32,373 bases of DNA from Chara braunii (GCA_003427395.1 BFEA01000047.1:2243013-2275385); one strand, 5' to 3'; numbered from the stretch's first letter, positions 1 through 9,919 are shown. Notes: a model not told the origin generated them from the letters alone. Numbers and translations are program-made.

Positions 1-80
<80 letters not shown>
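1..80. repeat. (AG)40 microsatellite at the window edge
   Basis: Perfect AG dinucleotide run from the first base. It matches the microsatellite that opens the right copy at 27062, so it belongs to the long direct repeat and its true left end lies outside the window. Confidence 0.98.
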
Positions 81-83
<3 letters not shown>

Positions 84-140
84 GTTCCTACTCGGAGTCA
101 ACTTACCTCCTACTTGTCCCACCGTCCTACCTAAGGTTCT

Positions 141-150
141 CTTTTTATAC
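141..150 (-). promoter_or_regulatory. TATA-like box in the left repeat copy
   Basis: The minus strand reads GTATAAAAAG here. The right copy has a one-base variant (GTATAGAAAG, around 27216). If the repeats are minus-strand LTRs, this could be the core promoter near their 3' end. Sequence match only. Confidence 0.22.
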
Positions 151-220
151 CTTGTTTTTTTGTGCCCCTTCGGTCATGGCCTTTGGTTGGTGAATAAGAT
201 GAAGGGGGAACGGGGATATG

Positions 221-1448
221 GAGGATGGTTGAAGAAGATGGAGGAGGAAGATGGTGCGAGGTGGTTGGTTATGGTGGATGGGTGAAGAAGGTGGAGGAGG
301 AAGACGGTGTGAGGTGGCTGGCTAGGGTGGATGGGCGAAGAAGATGGAGGAGGAAAATGGTGCGAGGTGGTTGGCTATGGTGGATGGGTGGAAAAGATGG
401 AGGAAGAGGATGGTGTGAGGTGGCTGACTATGGTGGATGGGTGAAGAAGATGGAGGAGGATGACGGTGTGAGGTGGTTGGCTATGGTGGATGGGTAAAGA
501 TGGTGTGAGGTGGTTGGCTATGGTGGATGGGCGAAGAAGATGGAGAAGGAAGATAGTGGGAGGTGGTTGGCTATGGTGGATGAGTGAGGAAGATGGAGGA
601 GGAAGATGATGGGAGGTGATCGGCTATGGCGGATGGGTGAAGGAAATGGAGGAGGAAGATGGTGTGAGGTGGATGACAATGGTGGATGGGTGAAAAAGAT
701 GGAGGAGGAAGATGGTGTGAGATGGTTGACTATGGTGGATAGGTGAAGAAGGTGGAGGAGGAAGATGGTGTGACGTGGTTGGCTATGGTGGATGGGTGAA
801 GAAGATGGAGGAGGGAGATGGTGCGAGGTGGTTGGCTATGGTGGATGGGTGAAGAAGATGGAGGAGGAGGATGGTGTGAGGTGGCTAGATATAATGGATG
901 GGTGAAAAAGATGGAGGAGGATGGCGGTGTGAGGTGATTGACTAAGAAGGTGGAGGAGGAAGATGTTGTGAGGTGGTTGACTATGGTGGACGGGTGAAGA
1001 AGATGGAGGGGGAAGATGGTGTGAGGTGGTTGGCTATGGTGGATGGGTGAGGAAAATGGCGGAGGAAGATGATGGGAGGTGGTCGGCTATAGCGGATGGG
1101 TGAAGGAGATGGAAGAGGAAGATGGTGTGAGGTGGTTGGCTGTAGTGAATGGGTGAAGAAGATGGAGGTGGAAGATGGTGTCAGGTGGTTGGCTATGGTG
1201 GATGGGTGGAGAAGATGAAGGAGGAAGATGGTGTGAGGTGGTTGGCTATGGTGGATGGGTGAAGAAGATGGAGGAGGGAGATGATGGGAGGTGGTTGGCT
1301 ATGGCGGATGGGTGAAGAAGATGGCGGGGGAAGATGGTGTGAGGTGGTTGACTATGGTAGATGTATGAAGAAGATGGAGGAAGAAGATGGTGCGAGGCGG
1401 TTGGCTATGGTGGATGAATGTAGAAGATGGAGGAGGAAGATGGTGTGA
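221..1448. repeat. 53-bp minisatellite, left copy (about 23 units)
   Basis: Head-to-tail units built around GGTGTGAGGTGGTTGGCTAT followed by a GGATGGGTGAAGAAGATGGA segment. Anchors in the equivalent right array are 53 bases apart. Because 53 is not a multiple of three, any open frame through the array changes frame each unit, so the Gly/Glu/Trp-rich frame at 225-497 is not a gene. Units diverge by substitutions and small indels. Confidence 0.95.
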
Positions 1449-1642
1449 AAAGTCTGATACTTCGTCCTACCCTAAGCGTCCGGCTCCGTCACCCTAAGTT
1501 ATCCCTAGTTCCGAACTTAAAAAAAAAAGTTATGACTTGCAGCAACTAATCCTATAACAGATATACTGAAAACACAGACTTGCAAAAAACACAGATTTCA
1601 GAAAACGCAATCTTTGCAGATTTGCAGCTTTGCATATTTTGC
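1449..1642. other. Unique spacer shared by both repeat copies
   Basis: Sequence from the end of the minisatellite through an A-run and a region rich in GCAGATTTGCA-like words. It is matched at 28349-28542 with small differences. No coding signal seen. Confidence 0.7.
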
Positions 1643-2018
1643 AGATTTTGGAGATTTGGCAGATTTTTGTCATTTTTGCTTGAGAAGGGAGAACCGAAAA
1701 ACACAGGTCTGCGTTTCCTACCCCAAACGATCTTAGAATCAGTCCTAATTTGGTGGAATATCTGTTTGTACCCAATGAAAGACCCCCATAAAATTTGGAG
1801 TGATTCGGTTGCCGTTTGCCCTTACTTGCCCGTTTCGGGCGCCGTCCGGGTCTCAAAGCAAACAGTTCGGTGAAGTTCATTTCTCGTTTTTTGAGGAAAA
1901 TGGACTCAGATGACCTGCAGGTCATATTTCTATGACCAGGATATGAGGTCTGAGAATTCTCAGCCCCCATATCTTTGGTTTGGCAGAACTAGCCAGAAGT
2001 GCCCCCCGGTCGCATTGG
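1643..2018. other. 376-bp segment present only in the left copy
   Basis: The flanks (TTTTGC on the left, CCCCTTAGTCCC on the right) are directly joined in the right copy near 28541, so this block is an insertion in the left copy or a deletion from the right one. It holds a perfect 16-bp palindrome at 1910-1925 (ATGACCTGCAGGTCAT). I see no terminal inverted repeat or target duplication. Open frames on both strands look like chance. Confidence 0.8.
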
Positions 2019-2077
2019 CCCCTTAGTCCCTTTTTCGGACCGGCCCGTGGTCTGGAGGTCGGCCGTCGACTTTTCAG

Positions 2078-2163
2078 TGGCAGCAACGGCAGCAAGGGGC
2101 TTGGTCAGGCATCAGCAGCAGCAACAATATTATTATAAACAGCAACCGCAGCAACAACAGTCC
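2078..2163. repeat. CAG/CAA trinucleotide tract, left copy
   Basis: Imperfect CAG and CAA triplets, interrupted by an ATTATTATA block that is also present in the right copy at 28596-28687. Simple repeat with no reading frame extending beyond it. Confidence 0.9.
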
Positions 2164-2289
2164 TAGTAAAAAAAACGGTTTTTTTTCCTACCTCCTATTT
2201 ACCTCGTTCGATAGAATACGAGGGGGACAAAAGGGATTCAAAATAAAGCACAGGGGGGGTCTTGCCAGGACATGTATGCGACAATCTGA

Positions 2290-3010
2290 AGATCCGGACT
2301 AACACCTAAGTGAAAGAATTAGCCAGGCATGCGGGTGGCACAAGCAGGTCACAAATTGAACTGTCACTAAGTGTTAGAGTTGACAAACCAGGAGTGTGAC
2401 AGAAACATGTGACTAGTTGAACAACTGAGGATGAATTGGACTATCACCAAGTGCAAGAGTTGACAAGGCATGAGTGCGGCACAAGCATGTGACTAGTTGA
2501 ACAGCCAAGGGTAAATCAAACTATCACCAAGTGCAAGAATTGACAAAAAATGAGTGTGACACCAGCATGTGACTAGTTGAACAGCCAGGGATGAATCGGA
2601 CTATTACCAAGTGCAAGAATTGACAAATATGAGTGTGACATATGCATGCGACTTGTTGAACAGCCAACAATGAATCAGATGATTACCAAGTGCAAGAATT
2701 GATAAAACATGAGTGTGACATAATCATGTGACTAGTTGAGCAACCAAGGGTGAATCAGACTATTACCAAGTGCAAGAATTGACAAGGCATGAGTGTGACA
2801 CAAGCATGTGACTATTTGAACAGCCAAAGGTGAATCGGACTATTACCAAATGCAAAAGTTGCCAAAACATGAGTGTGGCACAAACATGCGACTGGTTGAA
2901 CAGCCAAGGGTGAATCAGACCATTACCAAGTGCAAGAATTGACAAAACATGAGTGTGACACAAACATGTGACTAGTTGAACAGCCAGGGATGAATCAGAC
3001 TATCACGAAT
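2290..3010. repeat. 80-bp tandem array, left copy (about 9 units)
   Basis: Units carry CATGAGTGTGACACAAGCAT, then GACTAGTTGAACAGCCAAGG, then a CCAAGTGCAAGAATTGAC segment. Anchors at 2788 and 2868 give a period of 80. The same family fills 28840-29345 with about six units, so copy number has drifted between the two long repeats. Confidence 0.95.
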
Positions 3011-3960
3011 TGACAAACCATGAGTGAGAGATCATCCAAAACACTAAAATGAGTACAAACAAAAGTTGCGATTTACTACCAAGTAAAGAAATGGAGAAAA
3101 AGTGAAAGGAAAGTGAGTGAAACTCACTCTTATGCATGAAATCACGAAATGGAAAGTGACGATTTACATGGGAGTGAAGATATGGACAAAACGTGAGTGA
3201 AATATCACCAAAAACACTAGAATGAGCATAAACCAAAGTTGCGATTTACTACCAAATGAAGAAATAGAAAGAAAGTGAAGGGAGAGTGAACGAAACTCAC
3301 TCTGATGCATGAAATCACAAAGGAAAGTGGTGATTCACATGAGAGTGAAGGAATGGATAAAATATGAGTGAAAGATCATCCAAAACACTCGAATGAGCCC
3401 AAACCAGAGTTGTGATTTACTACCAAGTAAAGAAATAGAGAGAAAGTGAAGGGAGAGTGCGTTTCCCTCTCTCGTGCATGAAATCACAAAATGGAAAGTA
3501 ACGATTCACATGAGAGTGAAAAAATTGATAAAACATGAGTGAAAGATTATCCAAAACACTAGAATGATCCCAAAGCAAAGTTGCGATTTATTACTAAGTG
3601 AAGAAATGAAAAGAAAGTGGAGGGAGAGTGAGTGAAACTCATTCTCATGCATGAAATCATAAAATTGAATGTTGCGATTCACATGGAAGTGAAGGAATTG
3701 ACAAAACAGGAGTGAAATACCATCGAAAACACTAGAAGGAGCACAAACCAAAGTTACGATTTACTACCAAGTGAAAAAATAAAGAGAAAGTGGAAAAGGA
3801 ATGAATGAAACTCACTCTCATGCATGAAATCACAAAATAAAAAGTGACGATTTACATGGGAGTGAAGAAATGGGCAAAACAAGACGAGAGAGTGAGTCTA
3901 ACTCACTCTCAAGCATGTATACACAAAGTAGGAAGTAACGATTTACTATGGAGTGAAAAA
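3011..3960. repeat. About 173-bp tandem array, left copy (about 5 units)
   Basis: Units contain AACACTAGAATGAGCACAAA, GTTGCGATTTACTACCAAGT and a small inverted repeat, GAGTGAGTGAAACTCACTC. Recurrent GAGTGAAA starts near 3022, 3192, 3365, 3536 and 3710 give the period. Minus-strand frames across the array are repeat by-products. Confidence 0.93.
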
Positions 3961-4097
3961 TAAGCCCATGAGAAGACCGTTGCTAGTGAAAAAAAGTCTT
4001 CACAATTTGCATTAAGCTTTGGAAAGTACCTATGGAGAGAGAAGATGATAAAGAAGAACAAAAAGGAATGTAGATGAGGGAACATGGAGGAGTATGA

Positions 4098-4228
4098 GAA
4101 GAAGAAGTGGGCGGAGAAAAAAAAGAGGAGGAAGAAGAAAAAGAAAAAGGAAAAGAAGAAGAAGAAGAAGAAAAGCGAGGAGAGGAAGAAGAAGCAGCAG
4201 CAGAAGAAAAAGAAGAAGAAGAAGATTC
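4098..4228. repeat. GAA/GGA purine tract, left copy
   Basis: About 130 bases of almost pure purine on the plus strand, mostly GAA and GGA triplets. The overlapping Glu/Lys-, Ser- and Phe-rich frames on both strands are artefacts of the simple repeat. The right copy has the equivalent at 30236-30366. Confidence 0.93.
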
Positions 4229-5197
4229 TCCTTCTTTCCACTCACCTCCTTTAGTATCTTGGAGTTTAAGTACCAATCTTGATGATGTTTGTCCTTCACT
4301 TGGTTATGACTCCCTTCTTCCTCAAGTCCTTCTCATCCTTCCTCCTCAGTCTCTTTCTGATGATGGCAAACTCCTATCACTATGGCTATGGAGTGCTCCC
4401 TTTTAGGAGGGCAAATGAGTCTCCCTCTAGCCTTTCCTTCTTCCTCACAGTCTGGGGGCTATAGCGGATCACCTTCCTAACTTACAGGGGTTTCCCTCTT
4501 CTCACTTCAAGTGAGAGTGATGCTCTCTTGGGTTCATGCCAGAAGCATGTGTTTGCCTCAAGAAAATGTGAGTGTGGCAAACTGCTCCCCCAACTTAAAT
4601 AGGCTGGGCACAGTGTTTTGGTCAGCCCATGGGCTTCCCCATGTGCCCCATGGTGAACCGGGGTACCCCCATGACCATTTTTCACTACTAGGCCTCTCCG
4701 GGGGCACCTGGACCCCCTTTTGGGCAGTTACATGCAATCCGAGTGGTTGGTACCAACTCGGACTGCCCCTTGGGCCTCTTCAAGTCTCCTTTCCTTTCTG
4801 AAATACTTCTCCCTTGAGTTTAAATGCCCAAGGGTAGCCTCTCTTGGAAGAAAAAAACCTAATGAGCCTTTTTCTTGTTTTTTTTAGTTCTACCCCATTT
4901 TTGGTAGGCCGAGGTATTTTCTCATGCCTCGGTGCTTTCCCAACCTTGGATCTTGCCAAGATCTAAGGCCGACATAATTCCTAGCTACCCCCAAGGGGTC
5001 CTTGCTTCAATTTTGAGCCGTATGCTCAATTTTTCAGTTTTTTGTGCATCTGACCTCCTTTTTTGGTCAAATGCACAGTTTCGGTATTTTCCTTTTTTTG
5101 TTTTTTTCCATTTGGGCTGCCAACTCATTCCGGAGTTGGCCATTTGAGTTAGCCTCATCAACAACGGTCATATTGTCTCCTCCATGGATCTGAATCT
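4229..5197. other. Unique 3' block of the left repeat copy
   Basis: Non-repetitive sequence conserved in the right copy at 30367-31410. It includes a near-palindrome around GGTTGGTACCAACTCGG at 4743-4761 that is kept in both copies. The left copy lacks about 80 bases that the right copy has near 30623-30700. No convincing protein-coding signal on either strand. Confidence 0.75.
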
Positions 5198-5218
5198 GGC
5201 CCAAAAGAAAACCAGTCA

Positions 5219-5258
5219 TTTTTCTTTTGCATTTTCTCTCAATTTTTCTTTTTTAATT
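5219..5258 (-). other. Candidate polypurine tract (minus strand)
   Basis: Directly after CA at 5217-5218 the plus strand is almost all pyrimidine (TTTTTCTTTTGC, then TTTTCTCTCAATTTTTCTTT). On the minus strand this is a purine tract followed by TGACTGG, the order expected for a polypurine tract and the start of a 3' LTR. More pyrimidine-rich sequence follows at 5380-5450, so the exact site is uncertain. Confidence 0.3.
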
Positions 5259-5519
5259 CAAATTTTGCAGAGATATCGCCCCAAGGGTCATATCTCTGCA
5301 ATCCAGATTGCCCTCCACCAAATCAGGAGGGATGAGGTCACAGTAGGGGTCTGCCAGTCCCAATAGGCCGACACATTCTCCACTCTTTTCTCCCCCTTTG
5401 TCTCATTCTTCCTCCATTTTCTCTTATTTTTCTTTTTTTTTTCTTTTATTTCTGATGTGACAAGTGTCAAGTGATTGTTGAGTCTTTTTTTAGGCCATGG
5501 ATCTTCATCTATGAACAGA

Positions 5520-5850
5520 TTCAAACTCAACAGTTGGCCGTTATATCTCGGATTACAATAATGAAGCCCTCATACGCACGGGGGTCTCATTTCGCATCCG
5601 TTAGTCTTCATTTTGAGCCCCTTTTGCTCCGATTTTCTTTTTGACAGCCTTTTTTGTGTGTTTAACCCCTTGGGGCTGTATCTTCTTATGTGTAGCTAGT
5701 CCGAGATATCTCGGACTGCTGGGCAACCCTTCCATCACCATTATTTTGCTTTTTTTTCTCTCACGACTCTCCCACTTGATCCCGCGAAAGCTCGCACTAG
5801 TGGTGCTAATATTTTTCATCGTCTAGATTTTGATCTTGACGGTGTCGTTT
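5520..5850. repeat. Diverged direct-repeat module, copy 1
   Basis: Runs from the TTATATCTCGGATTAC hairpin word to GATCTTGACGGT. The same landmarks, including GCACTAGTGGTGCTAATATT, recur about 1359 bases further on. It contains the perfect 20-bp palindrome AGTCCGAGATATCTCGGACT at 5698-5717. Confidence 0.6.
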
Positions 5851-6233
5851 ACCTTGCGTGATCATTCCCCACGTTGGTTCATGGTTCCCTTGGGACATCC
5901 CAAGTCTCCACCACTCTCCCCGTACTAGTTTCATTTTTTTTGCCCTGCCGGTAGTCCCGCTGACGCATGCCTCATTTTTTGACTATTTTTATTTGGGTTC
6001 ATTTAGTCCTCGGCATCGTCCCAGAAGACGTCCCATTTTTATTTTGGGACTTCCTTATCCTTGTCAGTTTCAATATCCCCTCCTCAAGTGTCTCATGTGT
6101 ACCGATTATCCTCGGTCCCAAGATCCTCATCTCACGGTTGCCGTTTACTGTCTCTATTTGCCTCATGCCGAAATCACTATTTTCTAGCCTTTTTGGTTTG
6201 CCATGACTTATTTTATGTTGGCCTAGTCATCCT
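5851..6233. other. Pyrimidine-rich spacer, no gene seen
   Basis: CT-rich plus strand with recurring short words of the type CCTCGGCATCGTCCCA and TTGTCCC that reappear near 7285-7370. Overlapping open frames in all plus-strand phases reflect base composition. No motif recognised. Confidence 0.5.
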
Positions 6234-6570
6234 TATGCAGTCCGTTATTTCTCGAACTTTTAACTTTGGTTATTTTTCTAGTCCTACAGCCCCACAACTT
6301 GCCTCAAACTGAAAGAAAATGAAGCGCTCAATTTTCAAGTGCATCCGAGTTCAATATTGGCTCCGGATGCACATAAAACATGTGTTTTCCCTTCCCTATG
6401 CAGTCCGTTGTAACTCGAACTGCATTAGGAGTCAATTTCCTAGTCCCATTGTCCCACAACTAGCCCAAAACTAAAACAAAAAGAAACGACAAACTTTCAA
6501 GTGCATTCGGGCTCAATATTGATTCAGAATGCACATAAAACATGTGTTTCTTCTTCCCTATGTAATCTGT
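6234..6570. repeat. 162-bp tandem repeat (two units plus a fragment)
   Basis: TATGCAGTCCGTT starts at 6234 and 6397, and a decayed third start (TATGTAATCTG) lies at 6559. Each full unit ends with GCACATAAAACATGTGTTT. Each unit carries two hairpins: one around CAGTCCGTT, and one made by GTGCATCC/GGATGCAC (unit 1) or GTGCATTC/GAATGCAC (unit 2). Confidence 0.88.
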
Positions 6571-6674
6571 GCAAAATCAAAAGAAATTCAAGGTTTTTTG
6601 CAACCGTCATATTCAAGAATGTATCTGGTCACGGATCTATCTTCCCAAGTGACCGTTTTTAACAATTAATGTCA

Positions 6675-6718
6675 TTTTCTCTTCTTTTTTTTTTCCTTTT
6701 TTTTTTTTTTTTTTTTCC
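6675..6718. repeat. T-rich pyrimidine tract
   Basis: Long thymine runs broken only by a few cytosines. On the minus strand this is a purine tract of polypurine-tract type, but no adjacent LTR start could be identified. Confidence 0.85.
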
Positions 6719-6884
6719 CTCACTTTTTGGACAGTAGGGACCTGCCAGTCCTGTCTTGTGGCATCCCTACTGATGGCCTACTTACTCATTCCCTCTCACT
6801 CCTTTTGTTTTATTCTCCCACTTTTTTCTTTTATTTTTCTTTTTTTTTTAGACCCTTTCTCTCAGTTTTGGCCCTCCCTGTGCC

Positions 6885-7210
6885 CATGGTGCAGTCCATT
6901 ATATCTCGGACTGCAACTGTGGTTCCCTTATGCCCATGAGAGCCTCCTTTTACTTCTATTTCTCTCACACAGTGACCCCTCATACTCCGATTTTCCCCCC
7001 GAAGTCTATTTTTCACACGGAGTCCCTTTTGACTTCATTTTCTTGAAAGAGGCTAATCTGAGATTTCCTGGATTGCTCCTATGCTTCCCCCTTCATGTTT
7101 AATTACTTTTTCTTTCCCCTTTTGTATTTTCGTTTGCTCCCACTAGTGCTTGCACTAGTGGTGCTAATATTATTGGTCGTCAAGATCTTGATCTTGATGG
7201 TACACTTTGC
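6885..7210. repeat. Diverged direct-repeat module, copy 2
   Basis: Second copy of the 5520-5850 module. It opens with a 7-bp-stem hairpin (GCAGTCC 6891-6897, GGACTGC 6908-6914) and ends with GCACTAGTGGTGCTAATATT and GATCTTGATGGT. The similarity is clear at the ends and blurred in the middle. Confidence 0.6.
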
Positions 7211-7930
7211 TTTAATTATTTTTCCCTCATGTCGCTTCACAACCCTTCTTGAGACCTTCTCATGTCCCGGCCTCTTGTCCCTCACTAGTCCTCGACACTT
7301 GTCCCACCTGGTGGTCTCGCCAATACTTGTCCTGCTGCTGGTCCCGTCGATATTTTGTCCCAGATACCATTATTTTTACTTAGCCCCATGTGATCTCTGG
7401 TACCTTCCTCAAGGTGTCCCGGTTTCTTTTGGTGTGTACTGCCCTATGGTGGTCCCCTTTCCTTGTCTTCTCTCGAGCCGTGCGCGTGCCGGTTTCTTCG
7501 GCCGAGGGGCCTTCAATCCGTGGTTTCCGTTAATTGTCCTATGTGATCCCCACGACGGTCTTTATTTTCTAGTGTTCCGCGACCACCAGGGTTGTCCACC
7601 TCTCGACTTCACTATGCTCTTGTCATCTGTCACGCCTCGCTTGCTTAGTTCATGGCCCTTCGGGTCCTTGCCACGCCGAATTCGAATGACCCTCCTGGCC
7701 CAATGTTATGCCGCCATGTGTCCACGTCCTGTCACTTAATTTTTCGACATCGTGGGGTCCCTTCATCCTGCGGCACCCAGTTCAACGCATCATTCCTCCC
7801 GGCAGTCCCGTCCTTGTCCTTAGTCTTTTCTCTCTCTCTTGTCTCATTTCGCTGGATTCCTCTGTCGTGCACAAATTGGCTATATACCGGTTCTTAAGTG
7901 TTGGGACGTTATTCGGGATCCAATGGTCCC
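7211..7930. other. CT-rich spacer, possible LTR body
   Basis: No protein or RNA gene recognised. Short degenerate repeats of a GTCCCxxCTGGTGGTCTCG type occur at 7283-7370. If the LTR edge at 7936 is real, this is the adjoining minus-strand LTR sequence. The 214-residue plus-strand frame at 7095-7739 has Phe/Leu/Ser/Pro-biased composition and no motif. Confidence 0.4.
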
Positions 7931-7950
7931 GACACATTCCCCCCACTCAC
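7931..7950 (-). other. Candidate gypsy LTR edge and polypurine tract 1
   Basis: On the minus strand AGTGGGGGGAA runs directly into TGTGTCGGGACC. A G-rich tract followed by TG, in the context GATAAGGACATCAGTGAGTG, resembles the end of a Ty3/gypsy pol and the start of its 3' LTR (recalled pattern, not searched). The LTR would run left from 7936. Confidence 0.35.
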
Positions 7951-8169
7951 TGATGTCCTTATCGTGTACCAACCATTTGTCAATAGGGGGGTCTGGAGGG
8001 ATAGGTGGGAGAGAGGGGGTGGGATGTAATAGGTGGTTAGTTTGTCAGGGTCTTTTTTGCCTTTGCTTGTTCCTTTCTCCGGATTTCTTTTAGTCTCTGC
8101 TCCTTGGGGCAGAGAGGGGTGCGTTGGGGGTCAAGTTTTCTTTCAGGATCTCTTTTAGGCCTCTTTCGT
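7951..8169. other. Short spacer between LTR edge and tandem arrays
   Basis: Contains a G-rich stretch (GGTGGGAGAGAGGGGGTGGG near 8004-8023). No reading frame with recognisable product on either strand. Confidence 0.4.
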
Positions 8170-8335
8170 TTCGTTCATCACCCTTAGTACATCAAGCCTT
8201 TCTTCTCATTTATCACCCTTAGTACCTCAAATTTTCCGTCTCATTCATCACCCTTAGTACATCAAACTTTTTTTCTAATTCATCACCCTTAGTACATCAA
8301 TTTTTTCGTCTCATTCATCACTCATTCTCAAACAA
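8170..8335. repeat. About 40-bp tandem repeat (4-5 units)
   Basis: Units share CATTCATCACCCTTAGTACA followed by a T-rich segment ending in TCTCA. The last unit is degraded. Confidence 0.88.
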
Positions 8336-8459
8336 TCCCTCCTCGTGCCTTTTATGGTTATTTTGCTAGGCCTCTTGGGTTATTCTCAGCTATTCCTTGC
8401 AACCCCTTTATCTGTCCTGCTAGCTTTCTCAACTCCTTAGACGATTCGTTGTACGACTT

Positions 8460-8812
8460 CGCTGGTCATTTCTTAGGTATGTGTCCAAACAATTTCTCAT
8501 ACGTTTTCTTTAGGCGATTTCGCCATACCTTTCTCAAGCCCAAGCTCTATCAATTTCACATGCGTCTTATTCTGGATACTTTGCTAGGTCGTTCTCAAGA
8601 CCAAACTCAAACAATTTCGCATGCATATTTTTTTGAACATTTTGTCAGGCTTTTTTCAAGCCCAAGCCCAATCAATTTCACATGCATTTTTTTCTAGACA
8701 CTTTTCCAGACCTTTCTCAAGCCCAAGCTCAATCAATTTCGCATGCATCTTTTTCTGAACATTTTGTCAGACCTTTCTCAAGCCCAAGCTCAATCAATTT
8801 CACATGTAAAAT
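8460..8812. repeat. About 61-bp tandem repeat (about 6 units)
   Basis: Units share CTCAAGCCCAAGCTCAATCA and ATTTCACATGCAT, with anchors near 8533, 8594, 8655, 8717 and 8777. The plus-strand frames over it repeat an SPSPINF-like unit and are array by-products. Confidence 0.9.
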
Positions 8813-8885
8813 TTATCGGGCCCATAGCAACCTTATCTGTTTGACTGTTGTTCTTTTTATTGCACACTTTTCTATTGGTAGATGA

Positions 8886-8905
8886 CACACCTTCCCCCCA
8901 CTAAA
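8886..8905 (-). other. Candidate gypsy LTR edge and polypurine tract 2
   Basis: The minus strand reads GATGGGGACATCGCAT, then TTTTTAGTGGGGGGAAGG, then TGTGTCATC. A near-identical arrangement is familiar at the 3' end of plant Ty3/gypsy pol genes, where the G-rich tract primes plus-strand synthesis and TG starts the LTR. This is recalled similarity, not a search result. The LTR would run left from 8889 and contain both tandem arrays at 8170-8812. Confidence 0.4.
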
Positions 8906-9919
8906 AATGCGATGTCCCCATCGCATGACTGGTTCTCACTCGGAGGTTCGGAACCTTGGCCCACCAATTGAGTCAAGAACGTCGGCCCACCTTCTCTTAG
9001 AAGGAAGGGTGATCGATCCTTACTCGACAGGTAACACCTTATCCTTCTACTTAGTCCGGCCTTTTGCTATTACGAGATGGTCGTCATTGCTGAGAGACCA
9101 CCTCACGTCTGACAGGTAGGTCCAGTCCAAGCCTCTCATGACCCCGTCTTGCCATAAACGCATTCCCCGCGAATCGTTCCTCTCGAGTGGTATTTTATTG
9201 GATCCGGTCTCTTCCTTTCAAGAGAGTTCGGGTTCTCTATTAGTTTGCAAGCGTAGTTACGAAGACCTCGCAGTTAGTCCCTGAACGGTTGTAATGATTC
9301 AGCAGGACGGTGTCTATATCCTGTGGTGGGTGCGGACTCCACTAGGTACATCGCCTGACCCTTCCTTTTGGACAGTGCTGCTCAACTTAATGCAAGCAGC
9401 CTTGGTCCATCCCAAGCGGTTACGCCGCCCCTCTACAGTATGACGTGTGGTTGGGTAGAGCAAATGAGACTAGAAAAATAATGGATCTTCACCCGTTTGG
9501 TTTCACACCCTTTGACGTTTAGGTTCCCAACACGCGGCGCAGTTTGAACTCCCCGACTAGAGCTCGTCGTCGGAGTTAGTTCCGGATAGTGAATACCAAT
9601 GAAAGAGAAAGATGCCTTGGTCCTTTAACCCTTGTCCTTCTTTATGAGGAACAGGTCGCGCTGAGATTTTCCCTTAGAATGGTAAAGGTTCTAGGGTCGC
9701 GGTGCAAGCATCGGTATCCCCCTCTTGTGGAGGTCTGAGACTAGAATAAAAGGAAAGTCAATTCCAACGCTATTTTCATTTTTTTTTTCAATCCGCATAG
9801 GGCTCCCTGATATGCAATGTAATTTTCAATTCTCAAGCAATCCCCCTGATACAAACTCCAGATCCTTCAAGCTCAATCTCTTTCAAGCAACTATGCAAGG
9901 GGACCCTAGTAACTATATC
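8906..9919 (-). other. Decayed sequence, possibly pol 3' remnant
   Basis: If the LTR edge at 8889 is right, the minus strand here should hold the integrase end of a gypsy polyprotein. I translated most of it: all frames are broken by stops and no integrase, chromodomain or RNase H motif is visible. Confidence 0.25.

Larger units (their letters stand above)
1..5197 (-). mobile_element. Long direct repeat, left copy (candidate 3' LTR of a giant minus-strand retroelement)
   Basis: The whole block recurs at about 27062-31410 in the same orientation and order: AG microsatellite, a shared stretch of about 140 bases, 53-bp minisatellite, CAG tract, 80-bp array, 173-bp array, GAA tract, then about 1 kb of unique sequence. 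In a hand-aligned 110-base part (around 4600-4710 against 30815-30925) I count nine mismatches. Shared sequence ends at 5197 (right copy 31410). A CA dinucleotide at 5217-5218 followed by a long pyrimidine tract would give a minus-strand LTR start and polypurine tract. The duplication is certain. The LTR reading is inference, because no primer-binding site next to the right copy and no flanking target duplication could be found. Large indels separate the copies. Confidence 0.7.

Noticed and set aside
225-497. Gly/Glu/Trp-rich plus-strand frame with internal repeats
   Set aside because: Lies in the 53-bp minisatellite, whose period changes frame every unit. No start context or conservation between the two copies.
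7095-7739. 214-residue plus-strand open frame, the longest in the window
   Set aside because: Extreme Phe/Leu/Ser/Pro bias from CT-rich DNA, no domain, overlaps repeats and a module boundary. The opposite strand is the likely sense strand here.
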